5,207 nucleotides of DNA from Rubrivivax sp. (GTDB lineage Bacteria; Pseudomonadota; Gammaproteobacteria; Burkholderiales; Burkholderiaceae). The notes below the pieces were generated by a model. That model ran no database searches and was not told where the DNA came from. It saw only the letters and a program-made list of their open reading frames with translations. A program made the translations under genes and the position numbers. The stretch spans positions 1 through 5,207 of the forward strand of contig SEEY01000332.1 in the NCBI GenBank assembly GCA_004211235.1, in the 5' to 3' direction. Positions 1-5,207 of this stretch are shown here, one piece after another; the first letter of the stretch is position 1, and the number at the start of each line of letters is the position of its first letter.

Positions 1-91
1 GCCGGCGCACCCACCGCCGAGCCAGCAGCGGCGCGGCGTGCGTGGCGGCGCCAATTACCAGCGCTGCTGGCTCGGCGGTGGGTGCGCCGGC
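1..91. repeat. Perfect 30-bp inverted repeat at the left edge
   Basis: Bases 1-30 are the exact reverse complement of bases 62-91, separated by a 31-base spacer (32-60 plus flanking unpaired 31 and 61). Pairing stops cleanly at 31/61, while the outer end may continue beyond the window. On the minus strand, 62-91 encodes plausible secreted-protein sequence (AGAPTAEPAA), and 1-30 is an inverted copy of it that reads as arginine-rich sequence (LLARRWVRR). The direction of copying is inferred from which arm looks natural. There is no T-tract, so a terminator is unlikely. A fold-back at the end of a contig is a common form of chimera. Confidence 0.9.
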
Positions 92-262
92 ACCGAGGTC
101 GGCCGCCGTCAGGCAGAGGTCACAGTGAACCAGATGAGCGATGCCATCGTCCTGCCGCTCGCCGACGTGCGACAGCGCATGCACCCCGGCCATCGCCTGC
201 GCGATGGGGAGCAGCAGGGCCAGCCAGAGCAGCCAGTTGCGGACGTTGCGACGCGGGTTCAC
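1..262 (-). CDS. Small secreted hypothetical protein with HCDLC motif (partial)
   Basis: This is the 5' part of a minus-strand gene; 87 codons are visible before the left edge and no stop is reached. The GTG start at 260-262 is chosen because AGGA lies seven bases upstream and a classic signal peptide follows at once: basic residues (NPRRNVR), a hydrophobic run WLLWLALLLPIAQA at about residues 10-23, and a likely cleavage site after AMA (about residue 25). The mature part carries H46-C47-D48-L49-C50, a His/Cys cluster that could bind metal or form a disulphide. It resembles short proteobacterial secreted proteins with an HCxLC signature (DUF2946-like), but that assignment comes from memory and is uncertain. 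The last roughly ten visible residues (ARRWVRR) lie in the inverted copy of an earlier coding segment, so the native C-terminus may be missing. It is divergent from the M20 hydrolase gene, with 41 bp between the two starts. Confidence 0.6.
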   Translation of the reverse strand, partial: MNPRRNVRNWLLWLALLLPIAQAMAGVHALSHVGERQDDGIAHLVHCDLCLTAADLGAGAPTAEPAALVIGAATHAAPLLARRWVRR

Positions 263-288
263 GCCGCAATCCTAAACTCGGCACCACC

Positions 289-294
289 AAGGAG
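289..294 (+). promoter_or_regulatory. Shine-Dalgarno site of the M20 hydrolase
   Basis: AAGGAG lies nine bases upstream of the ATG at 304. It fixes the start of the hydrolase at MKLIDTILAD and rules out the in-frame upstream extension back to position 82, which has no such site and overlaps the divergent secreted-protein gene. Confidence 0.75.
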
Positions 295-573
295 CCTGAA
301 GTCATGAAGCTCATCGACACCATCCTGGCCGACGCGGCCGAGATCACGGCCATCCGCCGCGACCTGCACAAGCATCCCGAACTCTGCTTCCACGAGGAGC
401 GCACCGCGGACGTCATCGCCCAGGCGCTGACCGACTGGGGCATCCCCGTCCACCGCGGCCTGGGGCGGACCGGCGTGGTCGGCATCGTCAAGGCCGGCAC
501 GTCCGACCGGGCCGTCGGCCTGCGCGCCGACATCGACGCGCTGCCGATGACGGAGCGCAACGAGTTTCCGCAC

Positions 574-651
574 GCCAGCAGCATGGCGGTGTGGCCATCG
601 TGGCCGCAGGCATGCATGCGGCCACGATGGCCACACCGCCATGCTGCTGGC
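574..651. repeat. Perfect 35-bp inverted repeat inside the hydrolase gene
   Basis: Bases 574-608 pair without mismatch with 617-651 around an 8-base spacer (609-616). The right arm is the native coding sequence for the metal-binding motif CGHDGHTAMLLA. The left arm is its inverted copy: read on the minus strand from 617 downwards it again encodes MHACGHDGHTAMLL. It sits where the family has only a few residues before this motif, and the net length change shifts the frame by +1. This is the signature of a template-switch (fold-back) event rather than of a mobile element, because no target duplication or foreign sequence is seen. Confidence 0.95.
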
Positions 652-1522
652 CGCCGCCAAGCACCTGGCCACGAACCGCAATTTCGACGGCACGGTCTAC
701 CTCGTCTTCCAGCCCGCCGAGGAAGGCGGCGGCGGCGCGCGGGAGATGATCAAGGACGGCCTGTTCGAGAAGTTCCCGATGGAGGCCATGTTCGGCGCCC
801 ACAACTGGCCCGGCATGAAGGCCGGCCAGTTCGCGGTCAAGACCGGTCCGGTGTTCGCCAGCAGCAACGAGTTCAAGATCACGTTGCGCGGCAAGGGCTC
901 GCATGCGGCCATGCCGCATCTCGGCGTCGATCCGGTGCCGGCCGCCTGCCAGCTCGTCACGGCCTTCCAGACCATCATCAGCCGCAACAAGCGGCCCATC
1001 GACCCCGGCGTCATTTCCGTGACCATGATCAACGCCGGCGAGGCCACCAACGTCGTGCCGGACTCGGTCGTCATGCAAGGCACGGTGCGCACCTTTACGC
1101 TGGAGCTGCTGGACCTGCTGGAGCGCCGCATGAAGGACATGACCGAGCAACTGGCCGGGGCCTTCGAGCTGACGGCCGAGTTTGAGTTCCGCCGCAACTA
1201 CCCGCCGACGATCAATCACGCCGCGGAGACCGACTTCGTGCGCCGCGTGCTGACCGACATGGTCGGCGCCGAGAACGTGCAGGAGTTCGAGCCGACCATG
1301 GGCGCCGAGGACTTCAGCTACTACCTGCTCGACAAGCCCGGCTGCTACTTCCTGATCGGCAACGGCGACGGCGAGCACCGCATCGGCGGCCACGGCCTGG
1401 GGCCCTGCATGCTGCACAACCCGAGCTACGACTTCAATGACGACCTCATCCCGCTGGGCGGCTCCATGTGGGTGCGCATGGCTGAGGAATGGTTGGCCCC
1501 TCGTCCGGTCTCGCCCCGCTGA
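641..1522 (+). CDS. M20D amidohydrolase, C-terminal open frame
   Basis: This is the part of the broken hydrolase that stays open: 293 residues from the ATG at 641, or from 611 if the metal motif HACGHDGH is counted. It holds QPAEEGGGGAREM (residues 24-36 from 641), whose paired glutamates supply the catalytic base and a metal ligand in M20 enzymes. FGAHNWPGMKAG follows with a histidine (residue 54) matching a family metal ligand. The inserted dimerisation domain begins around GKGSHAAMPHLGVDP, and the C-terminal catalytic part carries MGAEDFSYYL and LHNPSYDFNDD, whose histidine is the last expected ligand. These ligand roles are taken from the family (plant ILL2-type hydrolases). The ATG at 641 is internal (the Met of HTAML) with no ribosome binding site, so this is unlikely to be a genuine separate start. 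A gene caller would probably report this piece. Without the N-terminal RADIDALP strand it should be inactive. Confidence 0.7.
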   Translation: MLLAAAKHLATNRNFDGTVYLVFQPAEEGGGGAREMIKDGLFEKFPMEAMFGAHNWPGMKAGQFAVKTGPVFASSNEFKITLRGKGSHAAMPHLGVDPVPAACQLVTAFQTIISRNKRPIDPGVISVTMINAGEATNVVPDSVVMQGTVRTFTLELLDLLERRMKDMTEQLAGAFELTAEFEFRRNYPPTINHAAETDFVRRVLTDMVGAENVQEFEPTMGAEDFSYYLLDKPGCYFLIGNGDGEHRIGGHGLGPCMLHNPSYDFNDDLIPLGGSMWVRMAEEWLAPRPVSPR

Positions 1523-1597
1523 ACGCGGGCGCGCCCAGCCGGTCCCCCGAGGGGACGGCGATGCTCACGGCATTGAGCCGCGAGCACATCGCCAAAA

Positions 1598-1620
1598 CGG
1601 GCCGGCTTGGGAGCGGCCCG
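1598..1620 (+). other. GC-rich hairpin upstream of the DUF1415 gene
   Basis: CGGGCCG (1598-1604) and CGGCCCG (1614-1620) form a 7-bp perfect stem with a 9-base loop. A second CGGCCCG at 1626-1632 could compete for the same left arm. A smaller hairpin, GTCCCC/GGGGAC with a CGA loop (1542-1556), lies nearer the hydrolase stop. None is followed by a T-tract, so intrinsic termination is doubtful; such stems are also easy to form by chance at this GC content. The 123-base gap otherwise shows no recognised element. Confidence 0.25.
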
Positions 1621-1645
1621 GCGCTCGGCCCGAAAGACAAATGAA

Positions 1646-2188
1646 ATGAATCACGAACAAGTCATCAACGACACCCGCGACTGGGTCGTCAAGGCCGTCA
1701 TCGGCCTGAACCTCTGTCCGTTCGCCAAGGCGGTGCATGTCAATGAACGGATCCGTTATGTCGTCAGCGACGCGACCGAACCGGAGGCGCTGCTGAAGGA
1801 CCTGGCCCGCGAGCTGCTGGCGCTGAACCGCGCCGACCCCGAGGAGGTCGACACGACGCTGGTCATCCATCCCCATGTGCTGACCGACTTTCTGGACTTC
1901 AACGATTTCCTCGACGCCGCCGATGCGCTGGTCGAGGAGCTCAAGCTCGACGGCATCCTGCAGATCGCCGACTTCCACCCCGACTACCAGTTCGGCGACA
2001 GTGAGCCCGACGACGTCGCCAACTACACCAACCGCTCGCCCTACCCGACGCTGCACCTCCTGCGCGAGGAGAGCATCACGCGCGCGGTCGAGTCCATGCC
2101 GGACACGGCCTCCATCTACGAGAACAACCTCGACACCCTGACGCGGCTGGGCGTGGAGGGCTGGGCTGCGCTCGGCTTGAAGAAATAG
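1646..2188 (+). CDS. DUF1415 family protein
   Basis: This is a 180-residue soluble protein of the DUF1415 family, conserved in proteobacteria, with no known function. The recognised family features are the N-terminal WVVKAVIGLNLCPFAKAV (about residues 13-30, with Cys24), the middle IHPHVL then DFNDFLDAADALVEEL, and the highly conserved QIADFHPDYQF with NYTNRSPYPTLHLLRE (about residues 106-141). The length is normal and the protein looks intact. No signal peptide or membrane segment is seen. The ATG at 1646 (MNHEQVINDT) is preferred because the family begins close to this point. A TTG at 1607 would add 13 residues (MGAARRSARKTNE) that look like translated spacer. The ribosome binding site is weak (GAAAGA a few bases upstream). 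It lies 123 bp behind the hydrolase on the same strand, so co-transcription is possible but not shown. The conserved Cys, His and Asp residues suggest a possible catalytic or metal site, which is inference only. Confidence 0.9.
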   Translation: MNHEQVINDTRDWVVKAVIGLNLCPFAKAVHVNERIRYVVSDATEPEALLKDLARELLALNRADPEEVDTTLVIHPHVLTDFLDFNDFLDAADALVEELKLDGILQIADFHPDYQFGDSEPDDVANYTNRSPYPTLHLLREESITRAVESMPDTASIYENNLDTLTRLGVEGWAALGLKK

Positions 2189-2203
2189 CGGGCCGCCGCC
2201 GCC

Positions 2204-2584
2204 CTAGTCTTTCACCCAGGAGAAGGCGCCGGCGCCCTTCTTCGGCGAGTTCGCGCGCGTGCGCAGCACCGCATCGAAGCCGCTGCGGCCGCCGTTCCAG
2301 ATTGCCGTCAAGAGGCCGGCGACGTCCTCGCGCGTGAAGGCGTCCAGGTCCGGGCGGAACTGCTTGATCGCCGCAGCCAGCACGTCACGCGGCAGCGCCT
2401 GGTGCGCGGCCAGCACCGTGAACATCGCGGCATGCAGATCGGGCCAGGCGGCACACAACGCCTGGATGCGTGGCAGCGCCTCGGCCGGTGCGGCCCGGTG
2501 CCCGGGCGTCAGCCAGGCCAGGCCGTCGGCCACGTCGGCGGCACCCGCGGCGTCCTCGTTTTCGCCGGCATGCGCATCGTCCAT
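2204..2584 (-). CDS. Hypothetical protein, 126 residues
   Basis: I do not recognise this protein. Support for it being real: an AAGGAG site seven bases before the ATG, a plausible promoter further upstream, GC-rich third positions, and a tight convergent fit with the DUF1415 gene (15 bp between stops). The first 20 or so residues are acidic and alanine-rich (DDAHAGENEDAAGAADVADG) and probably disordered. The rest looks helical: LPRIQALCAAWPDLHAAMFTVLAAHQALP (about 38-66), then AAAIKQFRPDLDAFTREDVAGLLTAIWNGG (about 70-99), and a basic, glycine-rich tail ending GAGAFSWVKD. No signal peptide, membrane segment or known catalytic motif is seen. It is probably a cytoplasmic soluble protein. It is divergent from the response regulator gene, and the roughly 160-bp gap between the two carries the putative promoters. 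Confidence 0.7.
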   Translation of the reverse strand: MDDAHAGENEDAAGAADVADGLAWLTPGHRAAPAEALPRIQALCAAWPDLHAAMFTVLAAHQALPRDVLAAAIKQFRPDLDAFTREDVAGLLTAIWNGGRSGFDAVLRTRANSPKKGAGAFSWVKD

Positions 2585-2591
2585 CGCTTGT

Positions 2592-2597
2592 CTCCTT
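2592..2597 (-). promoter_or_regulatory. Shine-Dalgarno site of the 126-residue protein
   Basis: On the minus strand AAGGAG lies seven bases before the ATG at 2584-2582. It is the strongest translation signal in this half of the window and is the main reason to accept the unrecognised gene and its start. Confidence 0.7.
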
Positions 2598-2606
2598 GTG
2601 CCCGGG

Positions 2607-2635
2607 ATTTGTCACGAGGCGGCGCCGTTAGTCAA
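2607..2635 (-). promoter_or_regulatory. Possible sigma-70 promoter for the 126-residue protein
   Basis: The minus strand has TTGACT (2635-2630, five of six matches to the -35 consensus), a 17-base spacer, then ACAAAT (2612-2607, three of six matches to the -10). Transcription would start near 2600, just ahead of the ribosome binding site. The -35 and spacing are good and the -10 is weak. Confidence 0.35.
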
Positions 2636-2691
2636 TCATTTATCGCCACCGCCACTGCGCAAATCGGCACGCTATGGGTGTTTGAATGCCG

Positions 2692-2717
2692 TTGACACCT
2701 CCGTCATGCGGCAAACT
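2692..2717 (+). promoter_or_regulatory. Possible -35 element upstream of the response regulator
   Basis: TTGACA at 2692-2697 is an exact -35 consensus on the plus strand in the gap before the response regulator. No good -10 follows at the normal distance; the best is CAAACT (2712-2717) with only a 14-base spacer. If used, transcription would start around 2724, leaving a very short leader. An activator-dependent promoter is possible but not shown. Confidence 0.25.
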
Positions 2718-2746
2718 CGCCGGCTGCTCCCGTGCCCGACGATGCC

Positions 2747-3436
2747 ATGCAACCCAAGACCCTCGCCCTCATCGACGACGATGCCGACTACTCGGAGTTC
2801 CTGACGCAGTACCTGCAGGAGCAGGGCATCGCGGTCAGCCGCTATGACGACAGCAATGCGCTGCTCGCCGCCTCCGACGCCTTCTCCTTCGACTTCTATC
2901 TCGTCGACCTGATGCTGCCCGGCGTGAGCGGCGTGGAGCTGATCAAGATCCTGCGCCGCCGCACCGATGCTGGCGTCGTCGTCGTGTCCGGCCGCCTCGG
3001 GCCGGAGGTGTTCCGCGAAGTCATCACCGCCGGGGCCGACATGTACCTCGTCAAGCCGGTGCAGTTCGAGCAGGTGTCGCTGGCGATTGCGGCGGTGCAG
3101 CGTCGCGTCGCCAAGCCGTCGGCGGCCGACGCCGTCTGGAAGCTCGACCGCACCAGCGGCGAACTGATCGTGCCGGACGGCACCCGCATCCAGCTCAGCG
3201 AAGCCGACCGCCAGCTGCTGGAGTGTTTTGCCCAGGCGGCGGGCGAACCGGTCACGCGCGAGGCCCTGCTCAACAAGCTCGGCCGCGAGCTGCCCGACGG
3301 CGATACCGACGACGGCCTCTCGGCCACCATCTACCGGCTGCGCCGCCGCATCGAGCGGGCCACGCCGACGCTGGTGCCGCTGCAGAGCAAGTCGCGCGTC
3401 GGCTACGTGTTCCGCGCGCCGCTGCAGCTGATATAG
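2747..3436 (+). CDS. OmpR/PhoB-type response regulator transcription factor
   Basis: This is a cytoplasmic two-component response regulator of 229 residues, expected to be phosphorylated by a sensor kinase and to bind DNA as a dimer. The N-terminal receiver domain (about 1-120) has the acidic triad DDD at 10-12, the phosphate-accepting Asp54 in FDFYLVDLMLPGVSG, Ser81 in VVVVSGR in the Thr/Ser switch position, Tyr100, and Lys103-Pro104 in MYLVKPVQ. The C-terminal winged helix (about 129-226) has the recognition helix LSATIYRLRRRIE and the wing SKSRVGYVFRAP. All key residues are present, so it should be functional. The ATG at 2747 (MQPKTLALIDDD) places the acidic pocket at the usual distance from the start; a GTG at 2732 would add five residues, and neither start has a clear ribosome binding site. 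No histidine kinase is next to it, so it is an orphan here. It is convergent with the diguanylate cyclase gene. Its targets cannot be told from this window. Confidence 0.9.
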   Translation: MQPKTLALIDDDADYSEFLTQYLQEQGIAVSRYDDSNALLAASDAFSFDFYLVDLMLPGVSGVELIKILRRRTDAGVVVVSGRLGPEVFREVITAGADMYLVKPVQFEQVSLAIAAVQRRVAKPSAADAVWKLDRTSGELIVPDGTRIQLSEADRQLLECFAQAAGEPVTREALLNKLGRELPDGDTDDGLSATIYRLRRRIERATPTLVPLQSKSRVGYVFRAPLQLI

Positions 3437-3458
3437 ACGGCCGCAGGAACGCGGCCGT
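3437..3458. terminator. Hairpin between convergent genes, likely bidirectional terminator
   Basis: ACGGCCGC (3437-3444) and GCGGCCGT (3451-3458) form a perfect 8-bp, GC-rich stem with the 6-base loop AGGAAC. The hairpin fills the whole gap between the stop of the response regulator (3436) and that of the diguanylate cyclase (3459), with no base to spare. The position suits a terminator shared by both transcripts. The T-tract is poor on both sides (TTC on plus, CTATAT on minus), so efficiency is uncertain. Confidence 0.6.
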
Positions 3459-5195
3459 TCAGGGTTCGGCCGTCCACAGGACGACCGCATTGCGTCCACC
3501 GCGCTTGGCGTCGTAGAGCGCCGCGTCGGCGCGGTCGATCAGCGGGCGAACATCGGCATCGTCGGGCGACGCCAGGCTGACGCCGATGCTGGCCGTCACC
3601 TTGCCCACGTGCGGGAAGGCCGCGGCCTCGATGGCGGTGCGGATCTTCTCGGCGGCCATGACCGCGTCCAGCGGCCCGGCCAGCTCGGGCAACAGCACGG
3701 CGAACTCTTCTCCGCCGAAACGGGCCGCGACATCGGTGACGCGCACCGAGCTCTGCAGCACCTGCGCGAGGTGACGCAGCACCGCGTCACCCGCGGGATG
3801 GCCGAACTCGTCGTTGACGCGCTTGAAGTGGTCGACATCCACCAGCAGCAGGCCATGGACGCGCCCGTTGGTGGCGCCATAGCGGCGGTCCAGCGCATGC
3901 GCCTCGACGAGGCGCGCGTCCAGGCTGCGGCGGTTGTGCAGGCCGGTCAGCGGGTCGCGTGTGGCCAGGTGCTCCAGCGCCGCGTTGGCCGCCTTCAGCT
4001 CGGCGGTGCGCTCGTGCACCTGGGCTTCGAGCGTCAGGTTGGCCTGCTGCAGCTGCTGCTCGGTGGACAGCAGCGAGCCGGCCATCGCGCGCATGGCATC
4101 GCTGAGATGGGCCAGCTCACGTGCGGCAGGCCGCTCGGGGAAGTCGGGAATGCGCCTCTCGGTCGTCACCCGCTCCGCCACGCGGGCCAGCTGCTCGACC
4201 GGCCGGCTGATGCGTCGCGCCAGCAGCAGCGCCGCCAGCGTCAGTGCCGCGGCGGCCAGAAGGCCCAGCAGCACCAGTTGCCGATGCAGGTCGCGCACGG
4301 GCCGCATCGCCTGCTCCATCGGCTGGCGGGTGACGATGCGCCAGCCGAGTGCCGCCTTCGTGCGCGCCTGCAGCGTCGCCTCGCTGGCGAGGTAGGCCTT
4401 GCCGTCGAAGATCTGCTCGCCCTCGAAACGGCCGTCGGCCGGCTTGGGCAGCACGGCGCCGCCCGCCGTCTGGGCGATCTTGAGGGCCTCCGGGTAGAGC
4501 ACCCGGCCCTGGCGGTCGATGATGAGTGCATCGATGCCGGCGCCAGGGCTCTGACGCCGCACGACACCCTCGACGATGCCCGTCACCCAGCCCCAGCGCG
4601 CATGGGCGCCGACGACGCCGCGCAGCCGGCCCTGGGCGTCGTGGATGGGCGCGGCGAAGTCGATGAAGCGTGTCGGCTCGCCGTTGGGCAGGGCCGGCAG
4701 CAGGGTGGCGAGCAGCTTCGCCTCGTGCACATCGCCCAGGTAGACGCCCTCGCGGGCCGCAATGAACCATTCGCGCTGGGCCACGGAGCGGCCCGTCAGC
4801 AAGCCGCCGCTGGCCTGAAGGACCTTGCCTTCCGCATCGGCCACGCCCAGCCACGCGAATTCATCATGCAGGGCCTGGCGGCGGTCCAGCGAGCCGCGCA
4901 CGCCCTCGCCGTCCAGCGGGCCATCGACGAGATGAGGCGCCGTGCTCAGCAGCTCGATCTCGCGCTCACGGTCCCGCAGCTGGGTGGCCAGCAGCTCGGC
5001 GGCGGATTGCGCGGACGCGCGCACGGCAGCGAGCTGGGCGGCGTAGAGCTCGCTGGTCGCCATGTTGCCGAGATAGCCGCCCACCAGCGCCAGGATGGCC
5101 AGCGACAGGACGCCCAGCACCAGGCTCAGCTGGCCTCGCAGGGTCGGCAGCCGGCGGGCGGGCTTGGGCAACGAGTCATCGGGCGTGTCGGGCAT
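3459..5195 (-). CDS. Membrane-bound diguanylate cyclase (Cache-HAMP-GGDEF)
   Basis: This is a 578-residue inner-membrane sensor that should make cyclic di-GMP from two GTP. Order of parts: a short basic cytoplasmic tail; a first membrane helix at about 21-43; an extracytoplasmic ligand-binding region at about 44-303 of Cache type (QREWFIAAREGVYLGDVH at 140-157, typical of dCache domains); a second membrane helix at about 307-326 (LVLLGLLAAAALTLAALLLA); a HAMP linker at about 327-380 starting RRISRPVEQL; a coiled coil at about 380-410; and a GGDEF domain at about 411-575. The catalytic domain has DPLTGLHNRR (414-423), the metal-binding Asp453 in LVDVDHFKRVND, and the signature GGEEF (494-498), all consistent with activity. 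RVTD (485-488), exactly five residues before GGEEF, is the inhibitory I-site RxxD, so product feedback is expected. The start at 5195 gives a sensible N-terminus; AGCAGG lies just upstream, a modest binding site very close to the ATG. The ligand is unknown. No EAL or HD-GYP partner is in the window. Confidence 0.95.
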   Translation of the reverse strand: MPDTPDDSLPKPARRLPTLRGQLSLVLGVLSLAILALVGGYLGNMATSELYAAQLAAVRASAQSAAELLATQLRDREREIELLSTAPHLVDGPLDGEGVRGSLDRRQALHDEFAWLGVADAEGKVLQASGGLLTGRSVAQREWFIAAREGVYLGDVHEAKLLATLLPALPNGEPTRFIDFAAPIHDAQGRLRGVVGAHARWGWVTGIVEGVVRRQSPGAGIDALIIDRQGRVLYPEALKIAQTAGGAVLPKPADGRFEGEQIFDGKAYLASEATLQARTKAALGWRIVTRQPMEQAMRPVRDLHRQLVLLGLLAAAALTLAALLLARRISRPVEQLARVAERVTTERRIPDFPERPAARELAHLSDAMRAMAGSLLSTEQQLQQANLTLEAQVHERTAELKAANAALEHLATRDPLTGLHNRRSLDARLVEAHALDRRYGATNGRVHGLLLVDVDHFKRVNDEFGHPAGDAVLRHLAQVLQSSVRVTDVAARFGGEEFAVLLPELAGPLDAVMAAEKIRTAIEAAAFPHVGKVTASIGVSLASPDDADVRPLIDRADAALYDAKRGGRNAVVLWTAEP

Positions 5196-5207
5196 TACCT
5201 GCTCTCG

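Larger units (their letters stand above)
304..1522 (+). pseudogene. M20D family amidohydrolase, frame broken by an inverted repeat
   Basis: This is a zinc or manganese dependent hydrolase of peptidase family M20, subfamily D (hippurate hydrolase, N-acyl-amino-acid and IAA-amino-acid hydrolases), expected to cleave an N-acyl amino acid amide bond in the cytoplasm; the substrate cannot be told from sequence. The first 93 codons (304-582) give a normal N-terminus with RRDLHKHPELCFHEERTA and GLRADIDALPM (residues 72-82), ending at NEFPHASS. The frame then enters an inverted repeat and reads nonsense (MAVWPSWPQACMRPRW). The family sequence resumes in the +1 frame at 611 as HACGHDGHTAMLL and continues to the TGA at 1520-1522. 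Joined, the parts give about 396 residues, normal for M20D, short by only a few residues between HAS and HACGHDG (families usually have a short K/R-H-x-G-x-M stretch there). An in-frame TGA at 548-550 stops the second frame from reaching back. As written, no full-length enzyme can be made. The break may be a real mutation or a sequence artefact. Confidence 0.85.

Noticed and set aside
1..91. Left inverted repeat as the terminal repeat of an insertion sequence
   Set aside because: The arms are only 31 bases apart, so nothing is enclosed, and no transposase or target duplication is present.
120..617. Minus-strand open frame starting MHACGHDGHTAMLL
   Set aside because: Its first 14 residues are the inverted copy of the hydrolase motif; the rest is antisense to the hydrolase N-terminus and the secreted-protein region. 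It is a product of the fold-back, not a gene.
583..1185. Continuation of the hydrolase frame past the repeat in the original frame
   Set aside because: The translation turns into Arg/Pro/His-rich nonsense with no family similarity, while the +1 frame carries all the M20 motifs.
488..1417. Long minus-strand frame opposite the hydrolase
   Set aside because: It is antisense to a clearly conserved family sequence and shows low-complexity Val/Ala/Gly/His composition typical of GC-rich shadow frames.
2221..2241. Near-palindrome (AAGGCGCC followed by GGCGCCCTT) as a terminator for the DUF1415 gene
   Set aside because: The pairing needs a bulge and leaves no loop, it has no T-tract, and it lies within the coding end of the minus-strand gene (KKGAGAF).
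2259..2804. Plus-strand frame opposite the 126-residue gene
   Set aside because: No ribosome binding site, Ser/Arg/Ala-rich shadow composition, and it runs through the divergent promoter region into the response regulator start.
2672..3499. Long minus-strand frame opposite the response regulator
   Set aside because: The opposite strand encodes a complete receiver plus winged-helix protein; this frame overlaps the convergent cyclase and has no recognisable domain.
4117..4854. Second minus-strand frame inside the cyclase gene
   Set aside because: It is Arg/Gly/Ala-rich and lies in another frame of the same strand as a gene with intact domains; it is a GC-driven shadow.

Overview
The window is a high-GC chromosomal stretch with third codon positions dominated by G or C, and its gene content fits a betaproteobacterium. 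The best guess is Burkholderiales (Rubrivivax/Leptothrix/Roseateles-like). That placement rests on protein family resemblance and base composition recalled from knowledge, not on a search. No tRNA, rRNA, CRISPR array, transposase or phage gene is visible.

Layout from left to right: (1) positions 1-262 on the minus strand hold the start of a small secreted protein with an HCDLC motif, which runs off the left edge. (2) Divergent from it, with a 41-bp gap, positions 304-1522 encode a peptidase M20D amidohydrolase (hippurate hydrolase/IAA-amino-acid hydrolase type). Its reading frame is broken inside the metal-binding motif by a perfect 35-bp inverted repeat. (3) Positions 1646-2188 on the plus strand encode a DUF1415 protein of unknown function. 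(4) Positions 2204-2584 on the minus strand encode a 126-residue protein I do not recognise, with a strong ribosome binding site. (5) Positions 2747-3436 on the plus strand encode an OmpR/PhoB-type response regulator. (6) Positions 3459-5195 on the minus strand encode a membrane-anchored Cache-HAMP-GGDEF diguanylate cyclase with an intact active site and an intact inhibitory site. Genes 5 and 6 converge on a 22-bp gap made up entirely of a perfect hairpin, which is probably a shared terminator.

The genes do not form one pathway. The right half is signalling: an orphan response regulator and a diguanylate cyclase, convergent and therefore not co-transcribed. The left half is a metal-dependent hydrolase followed by a conserved unknown on the same strand.

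The most notable structure is a pair of long perfect inverted repeats within the first 651 bases (arms 1-30/62-91 and 574-608/617-651). In both, coding sequence is followed by its own reverse complement. The second repeat destroys the hydrolase frame. This pattern fits fold-back template switching, either in the cell or during library amplification or assembly. I see no convincing new biological system; the first thing to settle is whether these fold-backs are real.
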